The notes: generated by a model from the letters alone, not told the origin. Positions 20,377 to 29,014 are shown, counted from the stretch's first letter. The stretch is 64,000 bases of DNA from Nitrincola tibetensis (GCF_003284585.1 NZ_QKRX01000007.1:1-64000), one strand, 5' to 3'. A program made the numbers and translations.

Positions 20377-20455
20377 GTTTGTATTTGGTTTTCCGGTAAA
20401 AGTGTAACAAACGTTTGCCATCTAGGTGCTGTTTTATCATTCAACAGTGCTAAGG

Positions 20456-20490
20456 TTATGCACAGTATTTCTGTATAAGGCTGTGAATAA
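20456..20490. promoter_or_regulatory. Inverted pair of DnaA-box-like sites
   Basis: TTATGCACA at 20456-20464 and, on the minus strand, TTATTCACA (plus-strand TGTGAATAA, 20482-20490) both match the DnaA consensus TTATNCACA exactly. With the adjacent bases they form a dyad with 10-base arms and 15-base spacing (9 of 10 pairs). ATATCCACA at 20587-20595 differs from TTATCCACA by one base. Binding is inferred only. Confidence 0.5.
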
Positions 20491-20759
20491 CGCAAGGAAA
20501 TCTGTGTAGTAACCCCCTCTAAAGCCCATGAATACTGGGGTTCAGTAAGTTGTACTTTTATTAGTCACTTGATGATCGCATTTTGAATATCCACATCATC
20601 ATAAGGATACTTTATCTAAAGCCTGTATAAATGATTGTCTGTGTCAACTATCGCTCGCAGATGATTGCGATAAAATGGTTGTCGGAGAAAGTATTAATAG
20701 ACAAGTCGGCAATCAGGCAAAGAAACGTAACTCTTGACTGTGTGACGAGCGAATGAAAC

Positions 20760-20768
20760 TGCTAGAAT
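20760..20768 (+). promoter_or_regulatory. Candidate extended -10 promoter for rlmB
   Basis: TGC immediately before TAGAAT (20763-20768) makes an extended -10 element; TTGACT at 20734-20739 is too far (23 bases) to be a good -35. The predicted transcript start is near 20775, giving a leader of about 25 bases before ATG 20800. Confidence 0.4.
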
Positions 20769-20799
20769 AGAGTTTTATTTATCGGCAGTGGAAAACAAC

Positions 20800-21537
20800 A
20801 TGTCATTTGAGCGAGTTTTTGGTCTTCATGCAATTACAACTCTACTAGAGAGAGATTCAGGTCGAATCAAAGTATTGTTTGTGCAAGAGGGGCGAGAGGA
20901 TGCACGCATTTCACCCTTATTAGAAATGGCAATTGCTCAAGGCATTTCAATTCAGAAAACAGCGCGTAAACGGTTAGATGATATGGTTGAAGGTAGCCAT
21001 CAAGGTGTCATTGCGGAGTGTAAGCCTATCCAGACCTATGATGAGTCCTATTTAACGGCTCTATTGGCGAAAGCGCCGAGCAATCCACTCTTTTTGATTT
21101 TAGATGGGGTTACCGATCCGCACAACTTAGGTGCTTGTTTACGCACCGCTGAAGCGGCAGGAGTTTTAGCGGTCATTGCGCCAAGAGATAAATCAGCGCC
21201 CTTGAATGCGACGGTGAGTAAAGTCGCATGTGGAGCGGCCGAAATTGTTCCTTATATTCAAGTGACAAATTTATCTCGTACTTTGCAGTCACTGCAACAG
21301 GCGGGTGTGTGGATCACTGGAACGGCTGGGGAGGCTGAGCAAACGCTATTTGAGGCTGATTTAAAAGGGCCAATGGCACTTGTTATGGGGGCCGAGGGTA
21401 AAGGGATGCGGCGCTTGACCCGAGAGCATTGTGACCAGTTAATTAAAATCCCTATGCTGGGCAGTTTAACAAGCTTAAATGTCTCTGTGGCGACGGGAGT
21501 GTGTTTGTTTGAGGTATTACGACAACGCTGCAATTAA
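20800..21537 (+). CDS. rlmB: 23S rRNA (guanosine-2'-O-)-methyltransferase RlmB
   Basis: RlmB methylates G2251 of 23S rRNA. This SpoU/TrmH-family protein (245 residues) has an N-terminal L30e-like substrate domain starting FERVFGLHAITTLLE and the SPOUT knot motifs LILDGVTDPHNLGACLRTAEAAG, LVMGAEGKGMRRLT and IPMLGSLTSLNVSVATGVCLFE. GTG 20788 is in frame, but ATG 20800 matches the family N-terminus. It is convergent with ackA. Confidence 0.94.
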   Translation: MSFERVFGLHAITTLLERDSGRIKVLFVQEGREDARISPLLEMAIAQGISIQKTARKRLDDMVEGSHQGVIAECKPIQTYDESYLTALLAKAPSNPLFLILDGVTDPHNLGACLRTAEAAGVLAVIAPRDKSAPLNATVSKVACGAAEIVPYIQVTNLSRTLQSLQQAGVWITGTAGEAEQTLFEADLKGPMALVMGAEGKGMRRLTREHCDQLIKIPMLGSLTSLNVSVATGVCLFEVLRQRCN

Positions 21538-21542
21538 AGCGT

Positions 21543-21577
21543 TGAGTCGTCGGTACTAGCAAGCACCAGACGACTCA
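21543..21577. terminator. Hairpin between convergent rlmB and ackA
   Basis: TGAGTCGTC (21543-21551) pairs with GACGACTCA (21569-21577), extended inward by GGT/ACC. There is no clear T run on either side, so it may be a weak bidirectional terminator or an RNA-stabilising hairpin. Confidence 0.5.
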
Positions 21578-21586
21578 GGAAATGGA

Positions 21587-22774
21587 TTAAGAGTGAACTT
21601 GATCGTGAGTATGCATCGCGATCATCATCTCTTCATCGGTTGGAATGACACGTACTTGAATCACAGACTCAGGTGTGCTGATCAAACTCTCTTGATGTGC
21701 ATTGGCCGTGCTGTTCAATTTGACACCCAGCCAAGCGCATCGCTCAATGACTCGCGCACGAACATCCGCATCGTTTTCGCCAACACCACCCGTGAACACA
21801 AGTTGTTCTAGCCCACCGAGTGAAGCGGTTAAGCGGCCAACTTCTTCTGCTATGCGTAAACAGAACAAATCGATGGCTCGTTCTGCATCGGGGTGCTGTG
21901 CTTTGTGTAACTCGAGCATTTCGGAGCTAATTCCCCCCGAAACACCGTACCAACCACTTTCTTTGTACAAGAGCGCTTCGATTGCATCAAGATCCATTTG
22001 ATACTCGCGCATCAAATAGAGTAGAACGCCTGGGTCGATGCTACCGCAGCGACTGCCCATAGGGAGGCCTTCAACCGCTGTAAAGCCCATACTGGAGGCA
22101 ACTGATTTCTCTTGATTAATTGCGCACATGCTGGCACCTGCACCAAGGTGACAGACGATTGTTTTGAGTCTGCTAGAGTTGGAGTTGCGCAATTGTCTAA
22201 CGATGTATTCGTACGACAAACCATGGAAACCATACTTCATAACACCTGCGTCACTAAGGTGTTTAGGAATGGCGTACAGGCGTTCAAGTGGATCCTGATG
22301 CGCATGAAACATGGTGTCAAAACAACCGACGGCAGGAAGCTCAGGAAGCAAGTTTTGCATGGCTCTAATTAGCATCAGGTTATAAGGCTGATGTAAGGGT
22401 GCTAAAGGGACAAAGGTATCGAGCATTTCTAACGCTTGTGCATCCACTTTAATGGGATGGCTGAAGCGATTTCCACCATGCACGATACGGTGGCCTGATG
22501 CCATGAGTTGATGATCTGGAAATTCGGATTTGAACCAACCTAAGACAAAATCCAATGCGGCTTGATGACGCTCATTGCGTGAAAAAGATTGGAAGTCAAG
22601 GGTCTGGTTATCAAGCACTTTTCCCTCTAAGGAGCTTGCACTAAAGCGGACACCCTCACCGAGAAGATTGCCAAATTTGACAATGCACAGGTTCTTTAAC
22701 TCTGTCGGTTCGACTTGATAGAGGCCGCATTTGAGACTGGATGAGCCTCCATTAACGGTTAACAATGTCCGCAT
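21587..22774 (-). CDS. ackA: Acetate kinase (acetate/propionate kinase family)
   Basis: This enzyme interconverts acetyl phosphate + ADP and acetate + ATP. The 395-residue protein has the N-terminal phosphate-binding loop VNGGSSSLK, GHRIVHGG, CHLGAGASMCAI, MGFTAVEGLPMGSRCGSIDP and VFTGGVGENDADVR. The frame is open 20 codons further upstream, but ATG 22774 gives the family start and lies 4 bases after the pta stop. Because the paired transacylase is of the short Pta/Ptb class, propionate or butyrate as substrate cannot be excluded. Confidence 0.93.
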   Translation of the reverse strand: MRTLLTVNGGSSSLKCGLYQVEPTELKNLCIVKFGNLLGEGVRFSASSLEGKVLDNQTLDFQSFSRNERHQAALDFVLGWFKSEFPDHQLMASGHRIVHGGNRFSHPIKVDAQALEMLDTFVPLAPLHQPYNLMLIRAMQNLLPELPAVGCFDTMFHAHQDPLERLYAIPKHLSDAGVMKYGFHGLSYEYIVRQLRNSNSSRLKTIVCHLGAGASMCAINQEKSVASSMGFTAVEGLPMGSRCGSIDPGVLLYLMREYQMDLDAIEALLYKESGWYGVSGGISSEMLELHKAQHPDAERAIDLFCLRIAEEVGRLTASLGGLEQLVFTGGVGENDADVRARVIERCAWLGVKLNSTANAHQESLISTPESVIQVRVIPTDEEMMIAMHTHDQVHS

Positions 22775-22778
22775 AGCC

Positions 22779-23741
22779 TTAGTTCCCTTTCGATGGATGG
22801 TAAACCATGTGTGATGCCATGGCACAGGAAGCAAGGCGTCCTAGTGTTCCCTCAGCTCGGCTTGTTAAGATGATTGGAACCTTAGCACCTACGGCGAGGC
22901 CTGCGGATTTTGCGCCTGCTAAGTAGATCAGCTGTTTCGCAATCATGTTGGCTGATTCTAAATCGGGAGCCAGTAAGATATCGGCTTCTCCAGATACTGG
23001 AGAATCAATATGTTTATCGATTGCCGCCTGCAGTGAAATGGCATTATCAAAGGCGAGCGGGCCATCTAATATCGCGCCAGTAATCTGGCCTCTATCGGCC
23101 ATTTTGCATAAGGCGGCAGCATCAATGGTGCTTCGCATACCAGGTTTCACTTTTTCGACCGCCGCCAGAATAGCGACCTTAGGCTGTGCAATTCCAAGCG
23201 AATGGCAAAAGTGTATGGCATTTTGAATAATGTCGCGTTTGGTAATGAGATCTGGCGTCACATTGATGGCGGCATCGGTGATGATCAGTGGTTTGTGGTA
23301 ATTAGGGACATCAAATACCCAGACATGGCTTAAACGACGATCTGTACGTATACCGGTTTGCTTATCTAAAATCGCGGCTAAGAGTTCAGAGGTTCCTAAG
23401 CTACCTTTCATGAGTGCTACGGCTTCAGCGGAGCGCACCAATGCACAAGCACGCTCAGCGGCTTCATGGCTGTGTTCTGTGCTAACAATTTCATAGGGCG
23501 ATAAATCTATCTCTTCTTTTTCGGCAGCGGCACGTATTTTATGTTCAGGGCCTACAAGTAAAGGCTCAATAAGCCCTTGCTCTGCTGCCTCAATCGCACC
23601 CAATAAGCTGTTGCGGTCAACGGGATGAACCACCGCAGTGCGAATAGGCGTCGCTTGTCTAGCTTGTTCAATAAAAAATTCTAATTGATCGTGCACTGGC
23701 GGCCGCACTTTTTTTAGAGGGGCCAAGTTTAAATCAGACAT
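22779..23741 (-). CDS. Short-form phosphate acetyl/butyryltransferase
   Basis: The protein (320 residues) belongs to the phosphotransacylase family that converts acyl-CoA + phosphate to acyl phosphate. Visible motifs are VALMKGSLGTSELLAAIL, LSHVWVFDVPNYHKPLIITDAAINVTPDL, VEKVKPGMRSTIDAAAL and AGLAVGAKVPIILTSRA near the C-terminus. It lacks the long N-terminal DRTGG region of E. coli Pta and any hydratase domain. It resembles the Ptb-like group annotated as bifunctional enoyl-CoA hydratase/phosphate acetyltransferases more than classical Pta. Directly upstream of ackA, it probably completes a two-step acyl-CoA to acid pathway; acyl specificity is open. Confidence 0.85.
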   Translation of the reverse strand: MSDLNLAPLKKVRPPVHDQLEFFIEQARQATPIRTAVVHPVDRNSLLGAIEAAEQGLIEPLLVGPEHKIRAAAEKEEIDLSPYEIVSTEHSHEAAERACALVRSAEAVALMKGSLGTSELLAAILDKQTGIRTDRRLSHVWVFDVPNYHKPLIITDAAINVTPDLITKRDIIQNAIHFCHSLGIAQPKVAILAAVEKVKPGMRSTIDAAALCKMADRGQITGAILDGPLAFDNAISLQAAIDKHIDSPVSGEADILLAPDLESANMIAKQLIYLAGAKSAGLAVGAKVPIILTSRAEGTLGRLASCAMASHMVYHPSKGN

Positions 23742-23773
23742 GAATTGTGCTCCTTGTTGAACTACTTTATATC

Positions 23774-23789
23774 ATACTAACATTAGTAT
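23774..23789. promoter_or_regulatory. 16-bp dyad upstream of pta-ackA
   Basis: ATACTAA and TTAGTAT form a perfect 7-bp inverted repeat separated by CA. It sits 33 bases upstream of the pta start and overlaps -10-like sequences on the minus strand (TATACT, plus-strand 23785-23790; TATGAT, plus-strand 23771-23776), so it looks like a repressor operator. The regulator is unknown. Confidence 0.45.
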
Positions 23790-23825
23790 AATGATTAATG
23801 ATGCAGCGCAACAAAAAGTTAATTA

Positions 23826-24194
23826 TTAAATGGGATCAACCTTCAAGGTTTCTTGGTAAGGTGGCCAACCCATGGGTTTTCCACCTAATAAATGTAAATG
23901 GATGTGATAAACCGTTTGTCCACCATGCGAGTTACAATTAAAAACGGTACGGTACCCTTTTTCGGCAAAACCTTCTTGCTTGGCTAATAGTGCAGCGATG
24001 CGATGCAGATGACCAACAACTTCACAGTCTTCAGGGGCAACGTCATTGAGCGTTGAAATATGCTTTTTAGGGATAATAAGGGCGTGGAAAGGGGCTTGAG
24101 GGTTAATATCCTTAAATGCCAGCGCATATTCATCTTCATAAAGACGTTCGGCAGGGATTTCATTGGCAATTATTTTACAAAATAAACAATCCAT
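23826..24194 (-). CDS. hinT: HIT family purine nucleoside phosphoramidase (HinT-like)
   Basis: HIT proteins hydrolyse nucleoside phosphoramidates or adenylated substrates. The 122-residue product starts MDCLFCKII and has the histidine triad HIHLHLL (H97, H99, H101). The open frame extends upstream into spoVR, but ATG 24194, with GGAG upstream, gives the typical length. It lies about 40 bases after the spoVR stop and could be read from that operon or from its own promoter. Confidence 0.92.
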   Translation of the reverse strand: MDCLFCKIIANEIPAERLYEDEYALAFKDINPQAPFHALIIPKKHISTLNDVAPEDCEVVGHLHRIAALLAKQEGFAEKGYRTVFNCNSHGGQTVYHIHLHLLGGKPMGWPPYQETLKVDPI

Positions 24195-24234
24195 AGAGAT
24201 GCTCCAATAGGTGATGTATGCAGGAGTATAGACG

Positions 24235-25764
24235 TCATGGGCATATGACCTCAAGCAACTCAGCAGAGGGTGGGCATTCGTAACGTTTGGTGACGGTTCC
24301 ATCCGGTAAGATGGATTCCAAGCGGACATCAAAGCCCCAAAGCCTATGCAGGTGTTTCAATACTTCTTTACTCGAACTGCCAAGCGGTTGTTTATTATGC
24401 ATGTAGTGGCGTAGGGTTAAGCTTCGATCACCTCTGACATTAACGTTGTAGACTTGAATATTGGGCTCGCGGTTTCCGAGGTTATATTGGCCGGCGAGGG
24501 TTTCACGTATCCGCTGGTAGCCTGTCTCATTGTGAATCGCTTTTACCTTCAGGATGGGTAAACTGGCATCATCATGTATATTAAAGAGTTTTAAGTCACG
24601 AATGAGTTTTGGTGATAAATATTGCTGTATAAAGCTTTCATCTTTGAAATTGCGCATTGCATAGTCCAAGGATGCTTGCCAGTCACTGCCCGCGAGTTGC
24701 GGAAACCACTCTCGATCTTCATCCGTTGGATTTTCGCAGATACGGCGTATATCTTGCATCATGTGATAACCCAGCGTATAGGGGTTAATTCCTGAGAAAT
24801 GAGGGTGGTCAAAGGGGGGCTGATAGACAACACTCGAATGAGAGTGTAAGAACTCCATCATAAAGCCATCGTCGACTCTGCCTTCGTCGTAGAGTTGGTG
24901 TAATAGGGTATGGTGCCAGAAGCAAGCCCAGCCTTCATTCATGACTTGTGTCTGTTTTTGTGGATAAAAATACTGCGCTAATTTTCTAACAATACGAATT
25001 AATTCGCGTTGCCAAGACTCCAATAGAGGCGCATTTTTTTCAATGAAATAGAGAATATTTTCTTCTGGCTCAACGGGATAGCGTGTTTGTTGTGCGTCAG
25101 CGTGCCCTTCTTTTTTAGGAATGGTGTTCCAGAGCTCGTTTAAATGCTGTTGCATATAGGCTTCGCGTGAACGTTGGCGCTCACGCTCTTCAGCAGCGGT
25201 CAGAGGACGAGGGCGTTTATAACGATTAACGCCATAGTTCATGAGTGCATGGCAAGAATCAAGAATTGCTTCAACCTCTTCAACGCCATGGCGTTCTTCA
25301 CATTCGCGTATGTAGTTTTTCGCAAATAAAAGATAGTCAATAATGGCTGAGGCATCGGTCCAGGTTCTAAATAAATAATTGCCTTTAAAAAAGGAGTTGT
25401 GTCCATAGCAGGCATGAGCGATAACAAGCGCTTGCATGCACAGCGTATTTTCCTCCATCAGATAGGCAATACAGGGGTCTGAATTAATGACAATCTCATA
25501 AGCTAAACCCATTCGCCCACGGCAATAGTTTTGCTCTGTTTCTACAAACTGTTTGCCAAATGACCAGTGGTTATAGTTGAGCGGCATGCCAATAGACGAA
25601 TACGCATCCATCATTTGCTCGGATGTGATGATTTCGATCTGGTTTGGATAGGTGTCCAGGCCGAAATCTTTCGCAATACGTCCTAACTCTCTGTCAAATG
25701 CTTCGAGCAGCTCAAAGTTCCATTCAGAGCTGACCGATAATAATTTTGGAGACGAAGTGCTCAT
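24235..25764 (-). CDS. SpoVR family protein (YcgB-like)
   Basis: The 509-residue protein begins with the SpoVR-type segment around WNFELLEAFDRELGRIAKDFGLDTYPNQIEII and contains HACYGHNSFF and NEGWACFWHHTLLHQLYDEG, histidine- and glutamate-rich motifs typical of this family. E. coli YcgB is a stress-induced protein without a known activity; Bacillus SpoVR affects the spore cortex. Here it overlaps yeaH by 4 bases (ATGA) as the third gene of a prkA-yeaH-spoVR operon, a conserved association in proteobacteria. Confidence 0.94.
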   Translation of the reverse strand: MSTSSPKLLSVSSEWNFELLEAFDRELGRIAKDFGLDTYPNQIEIITSEQMMDAYSSIGMPLNYNHWSFGKQFVETEQNYCRGRMGLAYEIVINSDPCIAYLMEENTLCMQALVIAHACYGHNSFFKGNYLFRTWTDASAIIDYLLFAKNYIRECEERHGVEEVEAILDSCHALMNYGVNRYKRPRPLTAAEERERQRSREAYMQQHLNELWNTIPKKEGHADAQQTRYPVEPEENILYFIEKNAPLLESWQRELIRIVRKLAQYFYPQKQTQVMNEGWACFWHHTLLHQLYDEGRVDDGFMMEFLHSHSSVVYQPPFDHPHFSGINPYTLGYHMMQDIRRICENPTDEDREWFPQLAGSDWQASLDYAMRNFKDESFIQQYLSPKLIRDLKLFNIHDDASLPILKVKAIHNETGYQRIRETLAGQYNLGNREPNIQVYNVNVRGDRSLTLRHYMHNKQPLGSSSKEVLKHLHRLWGFDVRLESILPDGTVTKRYECPPSAELLEVICP

Positions 25765-27047
25765 GAGTTCACCTCTGTACGCTTTTCAAAGAGTTTTCTG
25801 AAAACCGGGTAGATGTCACCGGGTTGTGTAATTTGCTGCATAGCAAATTGTTCTGAAAACTGATCTTTAATGCCTTCATATTCATACCAAAGGTTTTGAT
25901 GAGGCCCCGTTGTGATCTCGACATACGCGAAATATTGAACCAGAGGAAGCAGCTTTTCTCGTAAAAGGTCGCCGCACAAACTTGAGTCGCCATCCCAGTT
26001 GTCGCCATCGGATGCTTGTGCTACATAGATATTCCATTCAGATGGCGAGTAGCGACTCTTGATGATGTCCGCCGTTAGGCTGAGCGCGCCCGAGACAATC
26101 GTACCTCCTGTTTCTCGGGAGTAAAAAAACTCTTGTTCGTCGACTTCTTTTGCTAATGTGTGGTGCCGAACAAAGACAAGTTCGATTTGTTTATAATTGC
26201 GCTGTAGGAAAAGATAGAGCAGGATAAAAAAACGCTTTGCCATATCTTTAATTGATTGTGTCATTGAGCCCGACACATCCATCACGCAGATCATGACCGC
26301 TTTACTCGACGGAATCGGAATCCTGACCAGGTTTTGGTAGCGTAAATCAAAATCGTCAATAAACGGCAGTTTTTTGACACTTTTTTCGAGCTCCAGCAAC
26401 GAGGCTCTTAGAGCCTGGAGTCGCTCCGTAGTGTCGTCAGTCACGGCTTCTTTTTCCAAGGCCCAAATTTCTTTTCTAAGGGCACGAATATCATCTCGAC
26501 GATTGCCAGATAGCGCAATTCTGCGTGCGTAGGCTGCCTTTAGTGATCTGACAATATGCAATTTATCCGGTGAGCCATGTGAAGAAAATCCAGCTCTTCG
26601 CGTCTCAAAACTTGTAGCATCTTTGAGCTCTTTTCGAATTAAGTTGGGTAGTTCAAGATCTTCAAACATAAAGTCGAGGAATTCATCCTGACTAATATTG
26701 AACGTGAACTCATCTTCGCCTTCGCCTTGATTACTGGCTTTCCCTTGCCCAGAACCGCCACCACCACCTTTCTCCGGGCGCTTAAACTCATCACCCTCAG
26801 AGAATTCTCTATTGCCGGGATACACACGATCAGTGATACCTCCAGGACCGTGATGAAAAATCGGTTCAGAGATATCCTTGCGAGGAATGCTGACTTTGCC
26901 TCCTCGCTCAAGATCGGTAATCGAACGATCGTTAATCGCCTGATCAACAGCTTCTTTAATGTGTTGCTTATAACGACGAAGAAACCTTTGTCGGTTTACC
27001 GTACTCTTTTTCTTGGCGTTTAGACGTCGGTCGATAATATAGCTCAT
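25761..27047 (-). CDS. yeaH: YeaH/DUF444 family protein with von Willebrand-like domain
   Basis: The 428-residue protein has a basic N-terminal region, a Gly-rich stretch (94-102), and a C-terminal metal-ion-dependent adhesion site-like motif DVSGSM (D257, S259, S261) followed by a VWA-like fold. In E. coli yeaGH is induced by nitrogen starvation and stationary phase. It is cotranscribed with prkA upstream (44-base gap with a hairpin) and spoVR downstream (4-base overlap). The molecular function is unknown. Confidence 0.95.
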   Translation of the reverse strand: MSYIIDRRLNAKKKSTVNRQRFLRRYKQHIKEAVDQAINDRSITDLERGGKVSIPRKDISEPIFHHGPGGITDRVYPGNREFSEGDEFKRPEKGGGGGSGQGKASNQGEGEDEFTFNISQDEFLDFMFEDLELPNLIRKELKDATSFETRRAGFSSHGSPDKLHIVRSLKAAYARRIALSGNRRDDIRALRKEIWALEKEAVTDDTTERLQALRASLLELEKSVKKLPFIDDFDLRYQNLVRIPIPSSKAVMICVMDVSGSMTQSIKDMAKRFFILLYLFLQRNYKQIELVFVRHHTLAKEVDEQEFFYSRETGGTIVSGALSLTADIIKSRYSPSEWNIYVAQASDGDNWDGDSSLCGDLLREKLLPLVQYFAYVEITTGPHQNLWYEYEGIKDQFSEQFAMQQITQPGDIYPVFRKLFEKRTEVNS

Positions 27048-27059
27048 ACAACCAGCTCC

Positions 27060-27085
27060 ACCCGTTGCAGCTAGGCTGAACGGGT
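27060..27085 (-). other. Intercistronic hairpin between prkA and yeaH
   Basis: ACCCGTT (27060-27066) pairs with AACGGGT (27079-27085), and CAGC (27068-27071) with GCTG (27075-27078), leaving a 3-base loop and one bulged base. It is not followed by T residues and lies just before the yeaH ribosome binding site (GGAG on the minus strand), so it looks more like an mRNA processing or stability element than a terminator. Confidence 0.55.
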
Positions 27086-27091
27086 TTCCAA

Positions 27092-29014
27092 TTACTGAGA
27101 TTTACGTACACGAATGTACCATTCTGATAACAGTCTTACTTGTTTCTCTGTGTAACCGCGTTGGATCATACGTTTTACAAACTCACTGTGTTTTTTCTGA
27201 TCATCTGAGGATGCTTTTGCGTTAAATGAGATAACGGGAAGCAGGTCTTCGGTATTGGCAAACATTTTTTTCTCAATCACAGATCGCATTTTTTCATAGC
27301 TATTCCACTTCGGATTCTGGCCATTGTTATTGGCACGAGCACGCAGAACAAAGTTGACAATTTCATGGCGGAAATCTTTTGGATTGCTGATCCCCGCTGG
27401 TTTTTCTATTTTTTCGAGTTCTTCGTTGATGCTTTGTCGATCCAGAATGTCTCCTGTTTCAGGATCTCGGTACTCTTGATCTTGAATCCAGAAGTCGGCA
27501 TAAGTGACATAGCGATCGAAGATGTTCTGTCCATACTCTGAGTAAGACTCTAAGTAAGCCGTTTGAATTTCTTTGCCTAAATACTCGATGTATTTAGGGG
27601 CTATATACTCTTTTAAATAGCCTAAATACCGATCTTGGATCTCTGTTGGAAATTGTTGTTGTGCAATTTCTTTTTCCAGCACGTATAACAAATGCACTGG
27701 GTTGGCGGCGATTTCAACCGGATCAAAGTTGAACACCTTAGAGAGTATCTTAAAAGCAAAACGTGTTGAGAGACCGTCCATGCCTTCATTAACGCCAGCA
27801 GAGTCTTTGTACTCTTGTAAGGATTTTGCCTTAGGATCAGTATCTTTTAGATTTTCACCATCGTAGATTCGCATTTTAGAAAAAATGCTAGAATTGTCGG
27901 GCACTTTAAGACGAGACAGAACTGTAAACTGGGCAAGCATGTTTAAGGTATCTGGCGCACAGGGCGATGCTTTTAGTGAGCTGTTCTCAAGGAGTTTGGC
28001 GTAAATATTAATTTCTTCCGTCACACGTGAGCAGTAGGGCACCTTAACAATGTAAACACGATCGATGAACGCCTCGTTGGTTTTGTTGTTTTTAAAGGTT
28101 TGCCATTCGGACTCATTCGAGTGGGCAAGAATAATACCGTCAAATGGAATTGCGCCCATTCCTTCTGTACTGTTGTAGTTACCTTCTTGAGTGGCCGTTA
28201 ATAAAGGATGCAGCACCTTGATGGGTGCTTTGAACATTTCAACAAACTCCATAATCCCTTGGTTGGCACGACACAAAGCGCCAGAGAAACTATAGGCATC
28301 TGGGTCATGCTGTGGATACTCTTCAAGCTTACGAATATCGACCTTACCGACCAAGCTTGAAATGTCTTGGTTGTTCTCATCTCCGGGTTCTGTTTTAGCA
28401 AGTGCAATCTGGTTCAGAATGGAGGGATAGAGTTTTACCACTTTGAAGCGTGAAAGATCGCCCCCATATTCATGAAGACGTTTAACGGCCCAGGGTGACA
28501 TGATGCCGCGCAAGTAGCGACGCGGAATACCAAAGTCTTCCTCTAACAAGGTGGCATCTTCTTCGGGATTGAATAGCCCTAAAGGCGATTCAAAGACCGG
28601 AGAGCCTTTGATGGCGTAGAAGGGGATTTTTTCCATTAGATGCTTTAAGCGTTCGGCCAGAGAGGATTTACCTCCGCCGACGGGTCCGAGTAGGTACAAA
28701 ATCTGTTTCTTTTCCTCTAGCCCCTGAGCGGCATGTCGGAAGTAAGAAACAATGTTCTCGATGGCATCTTCCATTCCATAGAATTCACAAAATGCAGGGT
28801 AGCGTTTGATGACTTTGTTGGAGAAGATGCGGCTTAATCGAGGGTCTCTTGAGGTGTCAACGACTTCGGGTTCACCGATGGCTTTTAACATGCGTTCGGC
28901 CGCATTGACGTAGGTAAGCGGGTCTTCTTTACAGAGATTTAGGTACTCTTGCAGGGTCATTTCTTCCTGCAGTACCGAGGTGTAGCGAGATTTGTAGTGT
29001 TCGAAAATACTCAT
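27092..29014 (-). CDS. prkA: PrkA family serine protein kinase/AAA ATPase (YeaG)
   Basis: The 640-residue protein has an AAA-type module with Walker A GPVGGGKSS (110-118) and a C-terminal PrkA kinase-like region (HEIVNFVLRARANNNGQNPKW). YeaG/PrkA proteins have reported kinase activity and act in stationary-phase and nutrient stress responses. It is the first gene of the prkA-yeaH-spoVR operon; GGAAGG lies upstream of the ATG on the minus strand. Confidence 0.95.
   Translation of the reverse strand: MSIFEHYKSRYTSVLQEEMTLQEYLNLCKEDPLTYVNAAERMLKAIGEPEVVDTSRDPRLSRIFSNKVIKRYPAFCEFYGMEDAIENIVSYFRHAAQGLEEKKQILYLLGPVGGGKSSLAERLKHLMEKIPFYAIKGSPVFESPLGLFNPEEDATLLEEDFGIPRRYLRGIMSPWAVKRLHEYGGDLSRFKVVKLYPSILNQIALAKTEPGDENNQDISSLVGKVDIRKLEEYPQHDPDAYSFSGALCRANQGIMEFVEMFKAPIKVLHPLLTATQEGNYNSTEGMGAIPFDGIILAHSNESEWQTFKNNKTNEAFIDRVYIVKVPYCSRVTEEINIYAKLLENSSLKASPCAPDTLNMLAQFTVLSRLKVPDNSSIFSKMRIYDGENLKDTDPKAKSLQEYKDSAGVNEGMDGLSTRFAFKILSKVFNFDPVEIAANPVHLLYVLEKEIAQQQFPTEIQDRYLGYLKEYIAPKYIEYLGKEIQTAYLESYSEYGQNIFDRYVTYADFWIQDQEYRDPETGDILDRQSINEELEKIEKPAGISNPKDFRHEIVNFVLRARANNNGQNPKWNSYEKMRSVIEKKMFANTEDLLPVISFNAKASSDDQKKHSEFVKRMIQRGYTEKQVRLLSEWYIRVRKSQ

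Larger units (their letters stand above)
20377..20799. other. 423-bp gene-free region with DnaA-box-like dyad
   Basis: I see no credible gene here on either strand. The left part holds inverted DnaA-box-like motifs (20456-20490) and a further near match (20587-20595); the right end holds a candidate rlmB promoter. A weak AACCCC/GGGGTT pairing (20511-20516 with 20537-20542) has a 20-base loop and no T run. Confidence 0.7.

Noticed and set aside
20511-20542. AACCCC/GGGGTT pairing as a possible second terminator or small RNA end.
   Set aside because: The stem is 6 bp with a 20-base loop, and no T run follows.
24195-24332. N-terminal extension of the HIT protein into spoVR.
   Set aside because: HIT proteins start just before the F-C-K-I-I segment; ATG 24194 with GGAG upstream accounts for the whole protein.
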